A DNA stretch of 64,000 nucleotides from Metellina segmentata (taxonomy: Eukaryota; Arthropoda; Arachnida; Araneae; Tetragnathidae), in assembly GCA_947359465.1 (NCBI GenBank), contig OX375882.1, forward strand, positions 54,744,509 through 54,808,508. Direction: 5' to 3'. Numbering within the stretch: the first letter of the stretch is position 1; the number at the start of each line of letters is the position of its first letter. The notes under the pieces were generated by a model, which was not told the DNA's origin, made no database searches, and saw only the letters and a list, made by a program, of their open reading frames with translations. Shown here in pieces: positions 1 through 9,021 of the stretch. Made by a program: the position numbers and the translations under genes.

Positions 1-644
1 AGCATGAGCAGATGCTGAATTAGCTATAAAACTTCGTTTCACACATAGAAAATATGCTTTCACTGGAAGTTGGATAAAAAATATATAAATAAATAATTTA
101 CAAAAATGACATTGATGTTTGTACGTTTTAAGATGAATATGATAATTTTTTAATGTTTCTAAAAGAAAACGACGACGCCATAAAACCCACATCAGACATC
201 TATCGAGCCATCAAAATAATGTTTTGCACATTTGCGAATGTATAAACATTATTTAAATTTTTTTTAACAGTTCCCTTATCTGATGGGCGTCAGGAGAAAG
301 ATCGTTTTTTGTTTTGAAGTGTGTAAAAAATTAATAAATGAGTACTATGGGAAAAGAAAGATGAATTAATATGGCCATTCTGTATATAGAGCAGAAAATT
401 TTAAACCGAATTTATAATGCCAAAATAATTGACGAATTCGCAAAAATTAAACCAAGACCGAAATTTAAGTAAAAAAATGTTTTTATTTTTTATAAATTTA
501 TTTAATGTGTTATGGTACGGAATTTTTTCTTTTTTCTTTGCTAATAAATTAATGAGAGTTTTCTTGAAACTTTTTTCTTCCTTCAGTTTGAGGCCCCTGA
601 AAATTTTACAGTTTGGGGCCCCCACTTGACTTGGTCCGCAACTG
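1..644. mobile_element. hAT-like non-autonomous element A (3' part)
   Basis: The right part of the element described in full at 13565-14382. It ends ggtccgcaactg and is followed by the 8-bp target sequence atagcatc (645-652). The left end lies outside the window. Confidence 0.8.
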
Positions 645-1294
645 ATAGCATCGAATTTATTTATTAACCAATTTCAAAAATAATTCTATCGTAATAAAGA
701 GGACATTCTAAGGTTCCCTGCTATGTTTTCAAATTTAAAAAATAATAGTAATAACATATAAATATGACAGGTTTTTTTTTTTAAATAACAAAAATGTCTT
801 CATTTTTCCCGAATTAAAAAAAATTTCTAGGAACTAAATTAAAATTTATAAAAAACTCGTCGTCCTGCACAAATTATTTTTTAAAGGTACTCTAATAAAA
901 AAAATCATGGCTTAAGACTGAAAATTTGTACACCTTTTGCTCACTCGCATTAGATATTTCGCTTGTTCAAATTTGACGCTTAATAAATCTAGTCTTATTA
1001 GTCTTGTTCCCTGTACAATTTTGAACAAACCATGTTAATTTAATAATTTTCTTATTCGTACTTTCTTGGGAAACCGTCTAAGAATCGAGCGAAAAACGCG
1101 AGTTTTCAATCCTGCGGCGTCTGCGGTAACATTTTTTTAATATAGAGAGAAAAAAATCCACAGAATTCATTACAGCATTTTTATTTAAAAGCCAATTTGT
1201 GTATGTGTTGGTTACATCTCTTTTCTGTTGGCTTTTTAAAAGGGAAAGCACGGTGGGGAGCAGAATACTTCTTTCGTTTTCATTTCACACGTAC
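645..1294. other. Intron stretch, AT-rich, no gene seen
   Basis: A/T-rich intronic sequence between hAT-like element A and the EGF exon, repeated at about 14383-15033 and 28146-28796. Read-through past the EGF exon donor stays open for about 17 codons, encodes the missing sixth EGF cysteine and stops at about 1238. Otherwise I see nothing in it. Confidence 0.6.
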
Positions 1295-1393
1295 CATTCA
1301 CTAAATTATAGTTGTCGTCACACTTGCAGACATGACCTGACCGCTTTGGCACGCAAAGTTGTGAACATTCGTTATCCAAGCATCGGTTCTCAC
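1295..1393 (-). CDS. Post-propeller EGF exon, array copy 1
   Basis: Third copy of the EGF exon: ENRC, NECSQLC, GHVCKC, NYNLVNG. It is the last receptor exon in the window, and the gene must continue to the left. If transcripts skip duplicated exons, this could equally be the EGF exon used in the mature message, because it is nearest to the missing downstream exons. Confidence 0.78.
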
Positions 1394-2250
1394 CTGAAAA
1401 AAAACCCATCGCATAAAAAATCGGAAGGTATTTAATTAATTTCGTTATGAGATTAACAGTTTTGGCACAACTAAGGAATAAAGTTCCTCCAAATCTTAAA
1501 TTAATGATTTTAAGAAAACTACATGAGTGGGTAGATGGACAATCATAAGGAGCAATTTGTAAGAGCTTTTGAATGAAATAAAACGAAAGTTTAGAAGTGA
1601 TATTAAGAGTGAACGGTGTGTGGGTGGGTGTGGAGGGGGGTGATGTCTTCAGTCGAAATAACGCATTGCACGTCGCACTTCCGTTGCAATAGTGTCACAA
1701 TTCAAAAAGTGCGTTTTACTAGAAGCATTTGAAAAGATCTGAAGCCATAGGATTCACTGTGTGCAGACTGTTTGTCACCATCGATTCGAAATTTTCATAA
1801 TTTGATTTACGAAATTCTTTCTGGCGACGGACTTCAAAAGGGGCATTCATAATCATTCAAAAACGACATTTTCTTAGGTATGGCGTTCTTGCAGAAGGGG
1901 TGCGATATGTACTATAATTCATCACTCGTAGCAAGATTGTGATCCTCTGTGTTCACTACTGCAATATCAGTATACAGGCTCGATCAGATAGTTTCCAATT
2001 TCAACTGTAAAATATATTTAAATTAAAAAAAGCATTGCCCATGTTTAACACTACCTTTTACCATATTTCAGGTAAATTAATAATTCACTAATACCCAAGC
2101 TTTTTTTTATCCTTTTAGCCAAAGTTCCAGGTATGGTTTGTAGTCTTTATTCCCATAAATCTTCAAATGGTTTCGGTGAGGAATCTCGTCCCCGACCTTT
2201 CTAACTTTGAGAGATATCGTGCCATCAGTATATTGCCGATATTTTATGAT
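1394..2250. other. Intron stretch before the satellite, no gene seen
   Basis: AT-rich intron between the EGF exon and the 42-bp satellite, repeated in copies 2 and 3. It contains a short GT/GG-rich tract (about 1618-1640). Its right end (from about 2170) already shows diverged units of the satellite family (gaggaatctcgtcc, gagagatatcgtgcc). Confidence 0.6.
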
Positions 2251-3794
2251 GACGAGATCAGATTCTGATCAGTTTTCTTCTAAGGGCGAGACATCTCGTC
2301 CATCAAGATCTGGTCGGTTTTCTTCTAAGGGCGAGACGTCTCGCCCATCAAGATCAGGTAAGTTTTCTTCTCGAGACGAGACATCTCGTCCATCAGAAAC
2401 AGTAATATTTAAATTATCAGACATAATATAACACGATCTTTATTGTCTGCGCATAAAATATGAGACAAGAATTTAACGAACATGCATAAACATTTGAGAG
2501 TTTGGAAAGGATTGAATTATACAATTTGATAAAAAAGACGAGATCAGGATCTGGTCAGTTTTCTTTTAAGGGCGAGACATCTCGTCCATCAAGATCTGGT
2601 CGGTTTTTTTCTAAGGTCGAGACATCTAGTCCATCAAGATCTGGTCAGTTTTCTAAGGACGAAACATCCCGTCCATCAAGATCTGGTCAGTTTTCTAAGT
2701 GCGAGACGTCTCGTCCATCAAGATCTGGTCGGTTTTCTTTTAAGGTCGAGACATCTCGTCCATCAAGATCTGGTCAGTTTTCTAATGACGAGACATCTTG
2801 TCCATCAAGATCTGGTCAGTTTTATAAGGGCGAGACATCTCGTCCATCAAGATCTGGTCAGTTTTCTAAGGACGAGTCATCTCGTCCATCAAGATCTGGT
2901 CAGTTTTCTAAGGACGAGACATCTCGTCCATCAAGATCTGGTCAGTTTTCTAAGGACGAGACATCTTGTCCATCAAGATCTGGTCAGTTTTCTAAGAGCG
3001 ATACATCTCGTCCATCAAGATCTGGTCAGTTTTCTAAGGACGAGACATATCATCCATCAAGATCTGGTCAGTTTTCTAAGGTCGAGACATCTCGTCCATC
3101 AAGATCTGGTCAGTTTTTTAAGGGCGAGACATCTCGTCCATCAAGATCAGGTCAGTTTTCTAAGGACGAGTCATCTCGTCCATCAAGATCTGGTCAGTTT
3201 TCTAAGGACGAGACATCTCGTCCATCAAGATATGGTCAGTTTTCTAATGACGAGACATCTTGTCCATCAAGATCTGGTCAGTTTTCTAAGGGCGAGACAT
3301 CTCGTCCATCAAGATCTGGTCAGTTTTCTAAGGACGAGACATCTCGTCCATCAAGATCTGGTCAGTTTTCTAAGGACGAGACATCTTGTCCATCAAGATC
3401 TGGTCAGTTTTCTAAGAGCGAGACATCTCGTCCATCAAGATCTGGTCAGTTTTCTAAGGACGGGACATCTCGTCCATCAAGATCTGGTCAGTTTTCTTCT
3501 AAATACGCGACATCTCGCCCATCAAGATCAGGTCAGTTTTCTTCTAAAGACGCGACATCTCGCCCATCAAGATCAGGTCAGTTTTCTTCTAAAGACGCGA
3601 CATCTTGTCCATCAAGATCTGGTCAGTTTTCCTCTAAAGACGCGAAATCTCGTCCATCAAGATAAGGTCAGTTTTCTTCTAAAGACGCGACATCTCTCCC
3701 ATCAAGATCTGGTCGGTTTTCTTCTAAGGGCGAGACGTCTCGTCCATCAAGATCAGGTCAGTTTTCTTCTCAAGACGAGACATCTCGTCCATCA
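2251..3794. repeat. 42-bp palindromic satellite, array copy 1
   Basis: About 30 units of 42 bp (some 45 bp) built around the near-palindrome GACGAGACATCTCGTC followed by catcaagatctggtcag. It comes in two blocks, 2251-2395 and 2536-3794, separated by 139 bp of non-satellite sequence that recurs at 3795-3933. Because 42 and 45 are multiples of three and units lack stops, two frames stay open for hundreds of codons (serine/arginine-rich), but nothing suggests translation. A larger period is visible: a group of units recurs 11 units (462 bp) later. It lies in the intron between the propeller and EGF exons. Confidence 0.93.
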
Positions 3795-3933
3795 GAAACA
3801 GTAATATTTAAATTATCAGACATGATATAACACGATCTTTATTGTCTGCGCATAAAATATGAGACAAGAATTTAACAAACATGCATAAACATTTGAGAGT
3901 TTGGAAAGGATTGAATTATACAATTTGATAAAA
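2396..3933. repeat. 139-bp direct repeat flanking the main satellite block
   Basis: The sequence beginning gaaacagtaatatttaaatt occurs at 2396-2534 and again at 3795-3933, nearly identical and preceded in both places by the same satellite unit. An internal segmental duplication, with satellite growth between the two copies, explains it. The arrangement repeats in array copies 2 and 3. Confidence 0.85.
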
Positions 3934-4127
3934 TAGATTCATAATAACTTTGGAAAAGGTTAGATTTGATTTAAAAAATCAACGAAACGTAAAAATGCGA
4001 AAAGGTTCGTATAGGAATTTTTGCCCCTCAAATCTCGCACATTTAGAAATGCATTTTTAAATTTTTTATTTACAAAATTTCTCAGTCAAACTTTCTATAT
4101 GTAAGATGGTTTTAAAAGTAGATGTAC

Positions 4128-4327
4128 CTTTTGGTTGTGTTGCTTTATTGGCTATCATAAGGACTTCCGTTTTGGTATTTCCTTTGAGAATTTCCGTGCA
4201 GTTCCTGCCGCTGTGTTTATCACATCTCATCAAGCTGTCTGCATTGAAATTGGACCAGTACACGTAATCTTCAAACAAGACCAGGCTCAGTGGATGGTTC
4301 AGCGGAGTGACCTCAGCAACAACTCTC
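4128..4327 (-). CDS. Propeller-closing exon, array copy 1
   Basis: Third copy of the 200-nt exon, identical to 17868-18067 and 31420-31619 and with the same acceptor and gtacat donor. It is the copy furthest from the 5' part of the gene. It joins in frame to 36722-36934 or to the EGF exon at 1295-1393. Confidence 0.75.
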
Positions 4328-4417
4328 CTAAATATGACGTAGAAGCAGAAATTAAAACAGACTGAAAACAACTCACAGAACTTCTGTTCTTCGTGTCAAA
4401 TGTTTAAGGTGTTAGCT

Positions 4418-4735
4418 TCTAGATCGGAAGGTTCCTGTTTGGAATCCGGGTCCGGGCATGGATGTTTGTAAGCGTATGGTGTAGAGGAGGCTGGTGAACT
4501 TTATATCTGTCGTGGCCGAAGGTCCTCACATTGGGTTGGTGTGGAGGTTTGGAGAGTGGGGTGCCAGCTCAGATATTGCCTCGTCATCTGACCGTGGTTC
4601 AAAATTATGTGTTGTTTTCCTCGGATCTTTTCCTCAGAGGATTGATGCCGGCCCGCATCGTCGTCGATAGCCTGTTGTGTTGTTCTAGTACGACGTTAAT
4701 TAAAATTACCCAACCGTTGATAATGGAATAGCAAT
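4418..4735 (+). mobile_element. tRNA-derived SINE
   Basis: It begins tctagatcggaaggttcctg with a B-box-like segment (gttcctgtttggaatccggg) and has a body with ggtttggagagtggggtgcc and gacgttaattaaaattacc near the 3' end. The same family recurs at least ten times in the window in both orientations. Also present at 18158-18475 and 31710-32027. Confidence 0.7.
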
Positions 4736-4744
4736 GGTATTTGA

Positions 4745-4921
4745 TTGACGTAACAGTTTCAGCAACACAGCGGGCTTTGGCGACGGTATAGTATGAAACG
4801 GAAGGGAAAGATCAGACGATAACATCATGTCATTTTGAACCGCGGTCAGATGACAAAGTCAACACCTGATCTGTAACCCCTATTTCCAAACTTCCACACC
4901 ACACACAGCAACAAAGGCCAT
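4745..4921 (-). mobile_element. SINE fragment interrupted by an LTR element
   Basis: A diverged minus-strand copy of the same SINE (agcaacacagcgggctttgg, gaaccgcggtcagatgac), tail-to-tail with the preceding one. It runs up to the 5' LTR at 4922. Also at 18485-18661 and 32037-32213. Confidence 0.6.
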
Positions 4922-6800
4922 TGTCCAGCTAAGCAAGCAGCACACACTCCAGTGACGCCAAGCATCACAGGGGCTGAAGTGTGCCAAGTGAGGAAAAATA
5001 ACTTTTTTTTCGACAGTTGTCTCTGGGCGTCTGGAACTACGCGTCGGGAACTCAGATACTCACCATCGAAGTGCTGGGGGATGGATTGGACACCGGACAG
5101 GTCTATTGAATTTAATTTCATTCTTATTTTTATTCAATTAAAAATGCAGTGATTGTCTCTATTTTTATTTGTGATCAATTATGTAAAATTTACTTGAATT
5201 CTGTGACAATATATTTTCTTTCTTGATTACCTGATGTGTCCTGTTTCTTTTGCAAGACTTTAATTTACTTGCATGATTATCACCACAATCACGGCCTAGT
5301 CAACGTATAACAAATGAAAAAGTGTCAATCTAAGCACTCTGCACATGGAATAACTCCTCATTTATTACACTTTGGAAGAAATCAGTTATTAATTTTTGAC
5401 ACATTCAATCATGAAGAAGAAATACCTACTTTACCAATGAATCAATACACAAATAAACTGCTGCTTTCCCTCAAACAACTTTATGCTAAAGTTCAGCATA
5501 ACTTACAAAACACTAAAGATCAAGAGACTGAACAGAAATTAAATAAGTCATCTCAAAGAAATATCAAAACTGGGGATATTGTGTACCTAAAATCAACTGA
5601 TACATTTAAACCTAAGTTCCTCGGACCATATGAAGTTGTTAACAAACCAAATCCTCATAACTGCTGTATTAAGGAACTTGATAATCCATTTTCTGAAACA
5701 ATCAAGGTCAATGTGCATCGACTTAAACTGTCAGCTAACAGATTTTTTCACTTACAACACATCACACCTACACAAACAACCAACACACAACCTAAACAAC
5801 TTTTACCTCCATCATATTGGTTGAGAAACAGATCATAACATTCTTGTTTAAGTAAACATATTATGATACTTATTGAAACTAACTTGTGATTACCTTTTGC
5901 TTGTGTCGTCAAATACCATGTATTTCATAATAGTATTTTTTCATATTAGTCAATTACTGCATTTTTACTTATTAATCACCTGTCCCCCACTGCATCGTCT
6001 GGGTGAGTATGAGTGATTCTTTCGTTATTCTTCGTTCCTCTTACTCAAAAAAAATTACGTTTGATTTCAGATCTGTTGGACAATGCAACATTTTTTTTGT
6101 TTTAAAATGTTAGTCACGTTTGTTTGTTTATTTTCAGAAGCCCAGGTCAGCTCTCCTTTCATGTAAACATTTTGATAATGCCTGTTTCAATTTTTCTCCA
6201 TAGCCTGATCACCTATGTGAACATCTCCAGACTGTTATTACAAACTGTTTACATTACACTGCCTCATCACGTGTATTGCTTTTAGCACTACACCTAGTGT
6301 ACTACTCTTTATGTAGTTTCTACCAAAGGTAGTCGCTCAAATTTGTCATACCGATTAGGTCATTTTATCTTTATTTTTACTCTTTAAAAGGTTTGTGTTC
6401 AAACCTGTCAAGTCCTCACAAGTGAAGGTCTGTAATATTGGGAATTGTTTTGTCCTCATCAATTCGTGATGTAATGAACAACTGTGCAATTCAGTGCCAC
6501 AATGGGCACGATAATTTTCTGTTTGCAATTTACAATCGTCATGAACTTATAAAAGTTTTTTTTATAACGTTACATATTTTATTCTAGACATTTTATTCTA
6601 TTTGTGTTTTTGTGTAAGTTAGTGATGTGCTCATTTTCTATTATATTTTTCTTCACAAATTTACATGTCTTTTCACAACTCATGCTTGTGAGCAATTTCT
6701 CATGAAACCCCTGTCGAATTTAAGATTCTTGTGTTTACCTGTGCAATATATTAATATTATTATAGAAACCAACAGTATTATATATACTTTTCTATAATGC
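4922..6800 (+). mobile_element. Same LTR element truncated by the array junction, copy 1
   Basis: 5' LTR 4922-5312, integrase remnant, then internal sequence identical to copy 3 up to about 6800, where it switches abruptly to the unit start (gtagaaccgaag). Polypurine tract and 3' LTR are missing. Confidence 0.85.
5314..5838 (+). pseudogene. Integrase C-terminal remnant, array copy 1
   Basis: 174 codons starting two bases after the LTR. Contains the GDIVYLKS and FLGPYEVV segments of a Ty3/gypsy integrase C-terminal domain, preceded by the last part of the core. The catalytic residues are not included. Confidence 0.8.
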
Positions 6801-6805
6801 TTGAA

Positions 6806-7274
6806 GTAGAACCGAAGTTATAAACAAAAGAACGTTTTGATAGCTGTCAAAGTTTTGAAATGAAAAATATGTCGACTTAGACGAAAAACTGCTAACAAAA
6901 GTACAATTGCATGCAAATTGTACCGTAAAAAGGTACCATTAGCCAAAATAAACCTTAACCAAAGGTCTGAAGACATTAACGCATTTACTTACGTACTCGG
7001 AGTAATCAACACTTTTGTAAATGATTTTCATTAATGAAACTTTTAAGGTGATTTTTCTCCATGATGGATTTTTCACACTTTTCCCAACTTTAAAATGATA
7101 TGACTCAAAATCTATTCAAGATAATTGCATGAAATTTGGTATGTATATTCTTCAAAAGAATTTGTCTTCAGCTATTTTAAAAATTATTGATATGTTATAA
7201 AATATAAGTGTTTTTATAAATTATAAATTCAAAAAATGATCATTTTTAATTTAAAAATTTTTAATTTGCATGTA
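6806..7274. other. Unit start, AT-rich, no gene
   Basis: Common left end of the unit (also 20546-21014). Nothing recognised. A CpG-poor A/T-rich stretch leads to the THAP fragment. Confidence 0.5.
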
Positions 7275-7523
7275 TTAAAAAAACTGTGAAGACAAATTTT
7301 TAAATATAATATCTGCTTTTAGAAAATGTAAATATTGTGTCTTTTCATGAATAATTTCTTTGTTATATCTAGAGATTGTTTTCAACCACTGTGCTCGAAG
7401 GGTCGAGTCGCTGGGGAACTCATGGTATGATACATATTCCCCTACTTGCTCTTGAAACTTCTTACTACGAGTGTGATAAGACGTACAAAACGGCACACAA
7501 CAGTTCACCATTGTCTCTATCAA
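7275..7523 (-). pseudogene. THAP-type zinc-finger fragment, copy 1
   Basis: The N-terminal 50 residues match a THAP domain: MVNCCVPFC at the start (the first two zinc ligands), then YHEFPSD and RAQWLKTISR, the conserved FP and W positions. After that the expected C-x2-H-F segment reads QYLHF, so the third zinc-ligand cysteine is missing, and the frame stops soon after. THAP domains occur in P-element-type transposases and host regulators. Here it is an isolated first exon or a transposon relic. No downstream exon is seen. Confidence 0.6.
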
Positions 7524-7949
7524 GTTTTTACTGATTTAAGGCTTTAAAATAATCACTAAATCGAAAATACTGCGAATACAGAACACGATTTCTATGCAAT
7601 CCAATGGTAAACAACCTGCTTTTCTTGGTAGGGTGACAGCGCTCTCAAGCGGTAAGAGTTGGAAACTTTCAGTTAGGTCGGCTCTTTTGATCTTTTGGGT
7701 AATGATTCAGCCTGTACAACCTACGGTTACGATCAAGTTTAGCCTTGAACTAGCAAAGTACTTGTGGTGCTCTTGGCGCCATCTCTTGGTAGGAGAATGA
7801 AAATATGACTGTCACAAAGTCTCATTTGGTAACTAAGTGGTTTTAGACCCGAACATTCTAGAAGGAGGTGTTTTACGGGAAAGGGGTATCGCTAAATTTT
7901 AAAACTGACAACGCGGAGAGAATTAAAGGTTCCCCAAACAAATATTACC
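7524..7949. other. Spacer between THAP fragment and SINE
   Basis: A 68-codon open stretch on the plus strand (7594-7800) has no recognisable domain and I do not regard it as a gene. Repeated at about 21264-21690. Confidence 0.5.
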
Positions 7950-9007
7950 CGGGTCGACGGTCCGGGATCAATCCCTTAAGGGAAAGATCTGAGTACAACA
8001 CCTCGTAATTTTGAACCATGGTCAGATGACGAGACAACACCTGAACTGGCACGCAGAGGCGGATTAAGCGGTACGCGGACTAAGCGGCCGCGTAAGGCCC
8101 CGGAATACGAAGGGGACCCGAAATCTTAAAATGTCATTTCATTAGTGCTCGAGAAAAGATGTGACAGAGTCTTTACAATGTGCTTCTTTAAGTGCAGTGA
8201 GAAGAGTTTCTAATATAAGATGATCAGCAAAGGCAGATGCTGTATTAGCTATTAAACTTGGTTTCACCAATAGAAAAGAGGCTTTAACTGGAAGTTGGAT
8301 AAAAATATATAATTTACAAAAATGACATTGGTGTTTGTACTTTTGAAGATGAATTTGACAATTTTTAATGTTTCTAAAAGAAAACGAGAACACCATAAAA
8401 ACCACACCAGACATCTATCGAGCCTTCAAAGAAATGTTTTGCACTTTTGCGAATGTTGAAACATTATTAAAATTTTTTTTTAACAATTCCCTTATCTGAT
8501 GCGTCATTAGAAAGATCATTTTTTGTTTTAAAGCGTGTAAAAAATTAATAAAGGAGTACTATGGGAAAAGAAAGATTAATTAATATGACCATTCTGTATT
8601 TAGTGCAAAAATTTAAAACCGAATTCATAATGCAAAAATAATTGACGAATTCACAAAAAATAAACCAAGACAGAAATTCATGTAAAAATATTTTTTTTTA
8701 AATACATTTTTTTAATGTGGGGTTATGGTATGGAATTTTTAATTTTCTTTTTGCTAATAACTTAATAAGAGTTTTCTTGAAAAGTTTTTTAAACTTGAGT
8801 TTGGAGGCCTCCAAAAATTTTACCGCTTGGGGCCTCCACTTGACTTGATCCGCCTCTGCTGGCACCCCACTCTCCAAACTTCCACACCAACCCAACGTGA
8901 GGACTTTCGGCCACGACAGATTTAAGGTGCACCAGCCGACTCTACACCAAATGCTTACAAACATCCATGCCCGGACCCAGATTCGAACCAGGAACCTTCC
9001 GATCTAG
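7950..9007 (-). mobile_element. tRNA-derived SINE split by a hAT-like insertion, copy 1
   Basis: Left part 7950-8053, right part 8859-9007. On the minus strand the head carries a good B box (ggttcgaatctgggtcc) after tctagatcggaaggttcctg. The uninterrupted homologous copy at 54690-55015 (gagctggcaccccactctcc) shows that 8054-8858 is an insertion. Also at 21690-22748. Confidence 0.8.
8054..8858. mobile_element. hAT-like non-autonomous element B, 805 bp, copy 1
   Basis: Terminal inverted repeats cagaggcggat...atccgcctctg, flanked by an 8-bp target duplication ctggcacg / ctggcacc (one mismatch). No transposase ORF. Same family as element A (13565-14382): the ends and the interior (aagcggccgcgta, gatgtgacag) match. 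Confidence 0.88.
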
Positions 9008-9021
9008 ATATATATATATAT

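Noticed and set aside
2251..3794. CRISPR-like regular repeat array
   Set aside because: Units are contiguous and nearly identical throughout, with no unique spacers, and the genome is eukaryotic.
2502..3804. Two long serine/arginine-rich and histidine-rich ORFs (387 and 339 codons)
   Set aside because: They are readings of the 42-bp satellite in two frames; unit lengths divisible by three and absence of stops explain them. No ATG start in the main one (it begins at TTG), no flanking gene structure.
4135..4365. Plus-strand 76-codon ORF opposite the propeller exon
   Set aside because: Antisense shadow of the receptor exon on the minus strand.
4846..5121. Minus-strand 91-codon ORF (and 34297-34659)
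   Set aside because: Lies across LTR sequence; an LTR chance frame with no domain.
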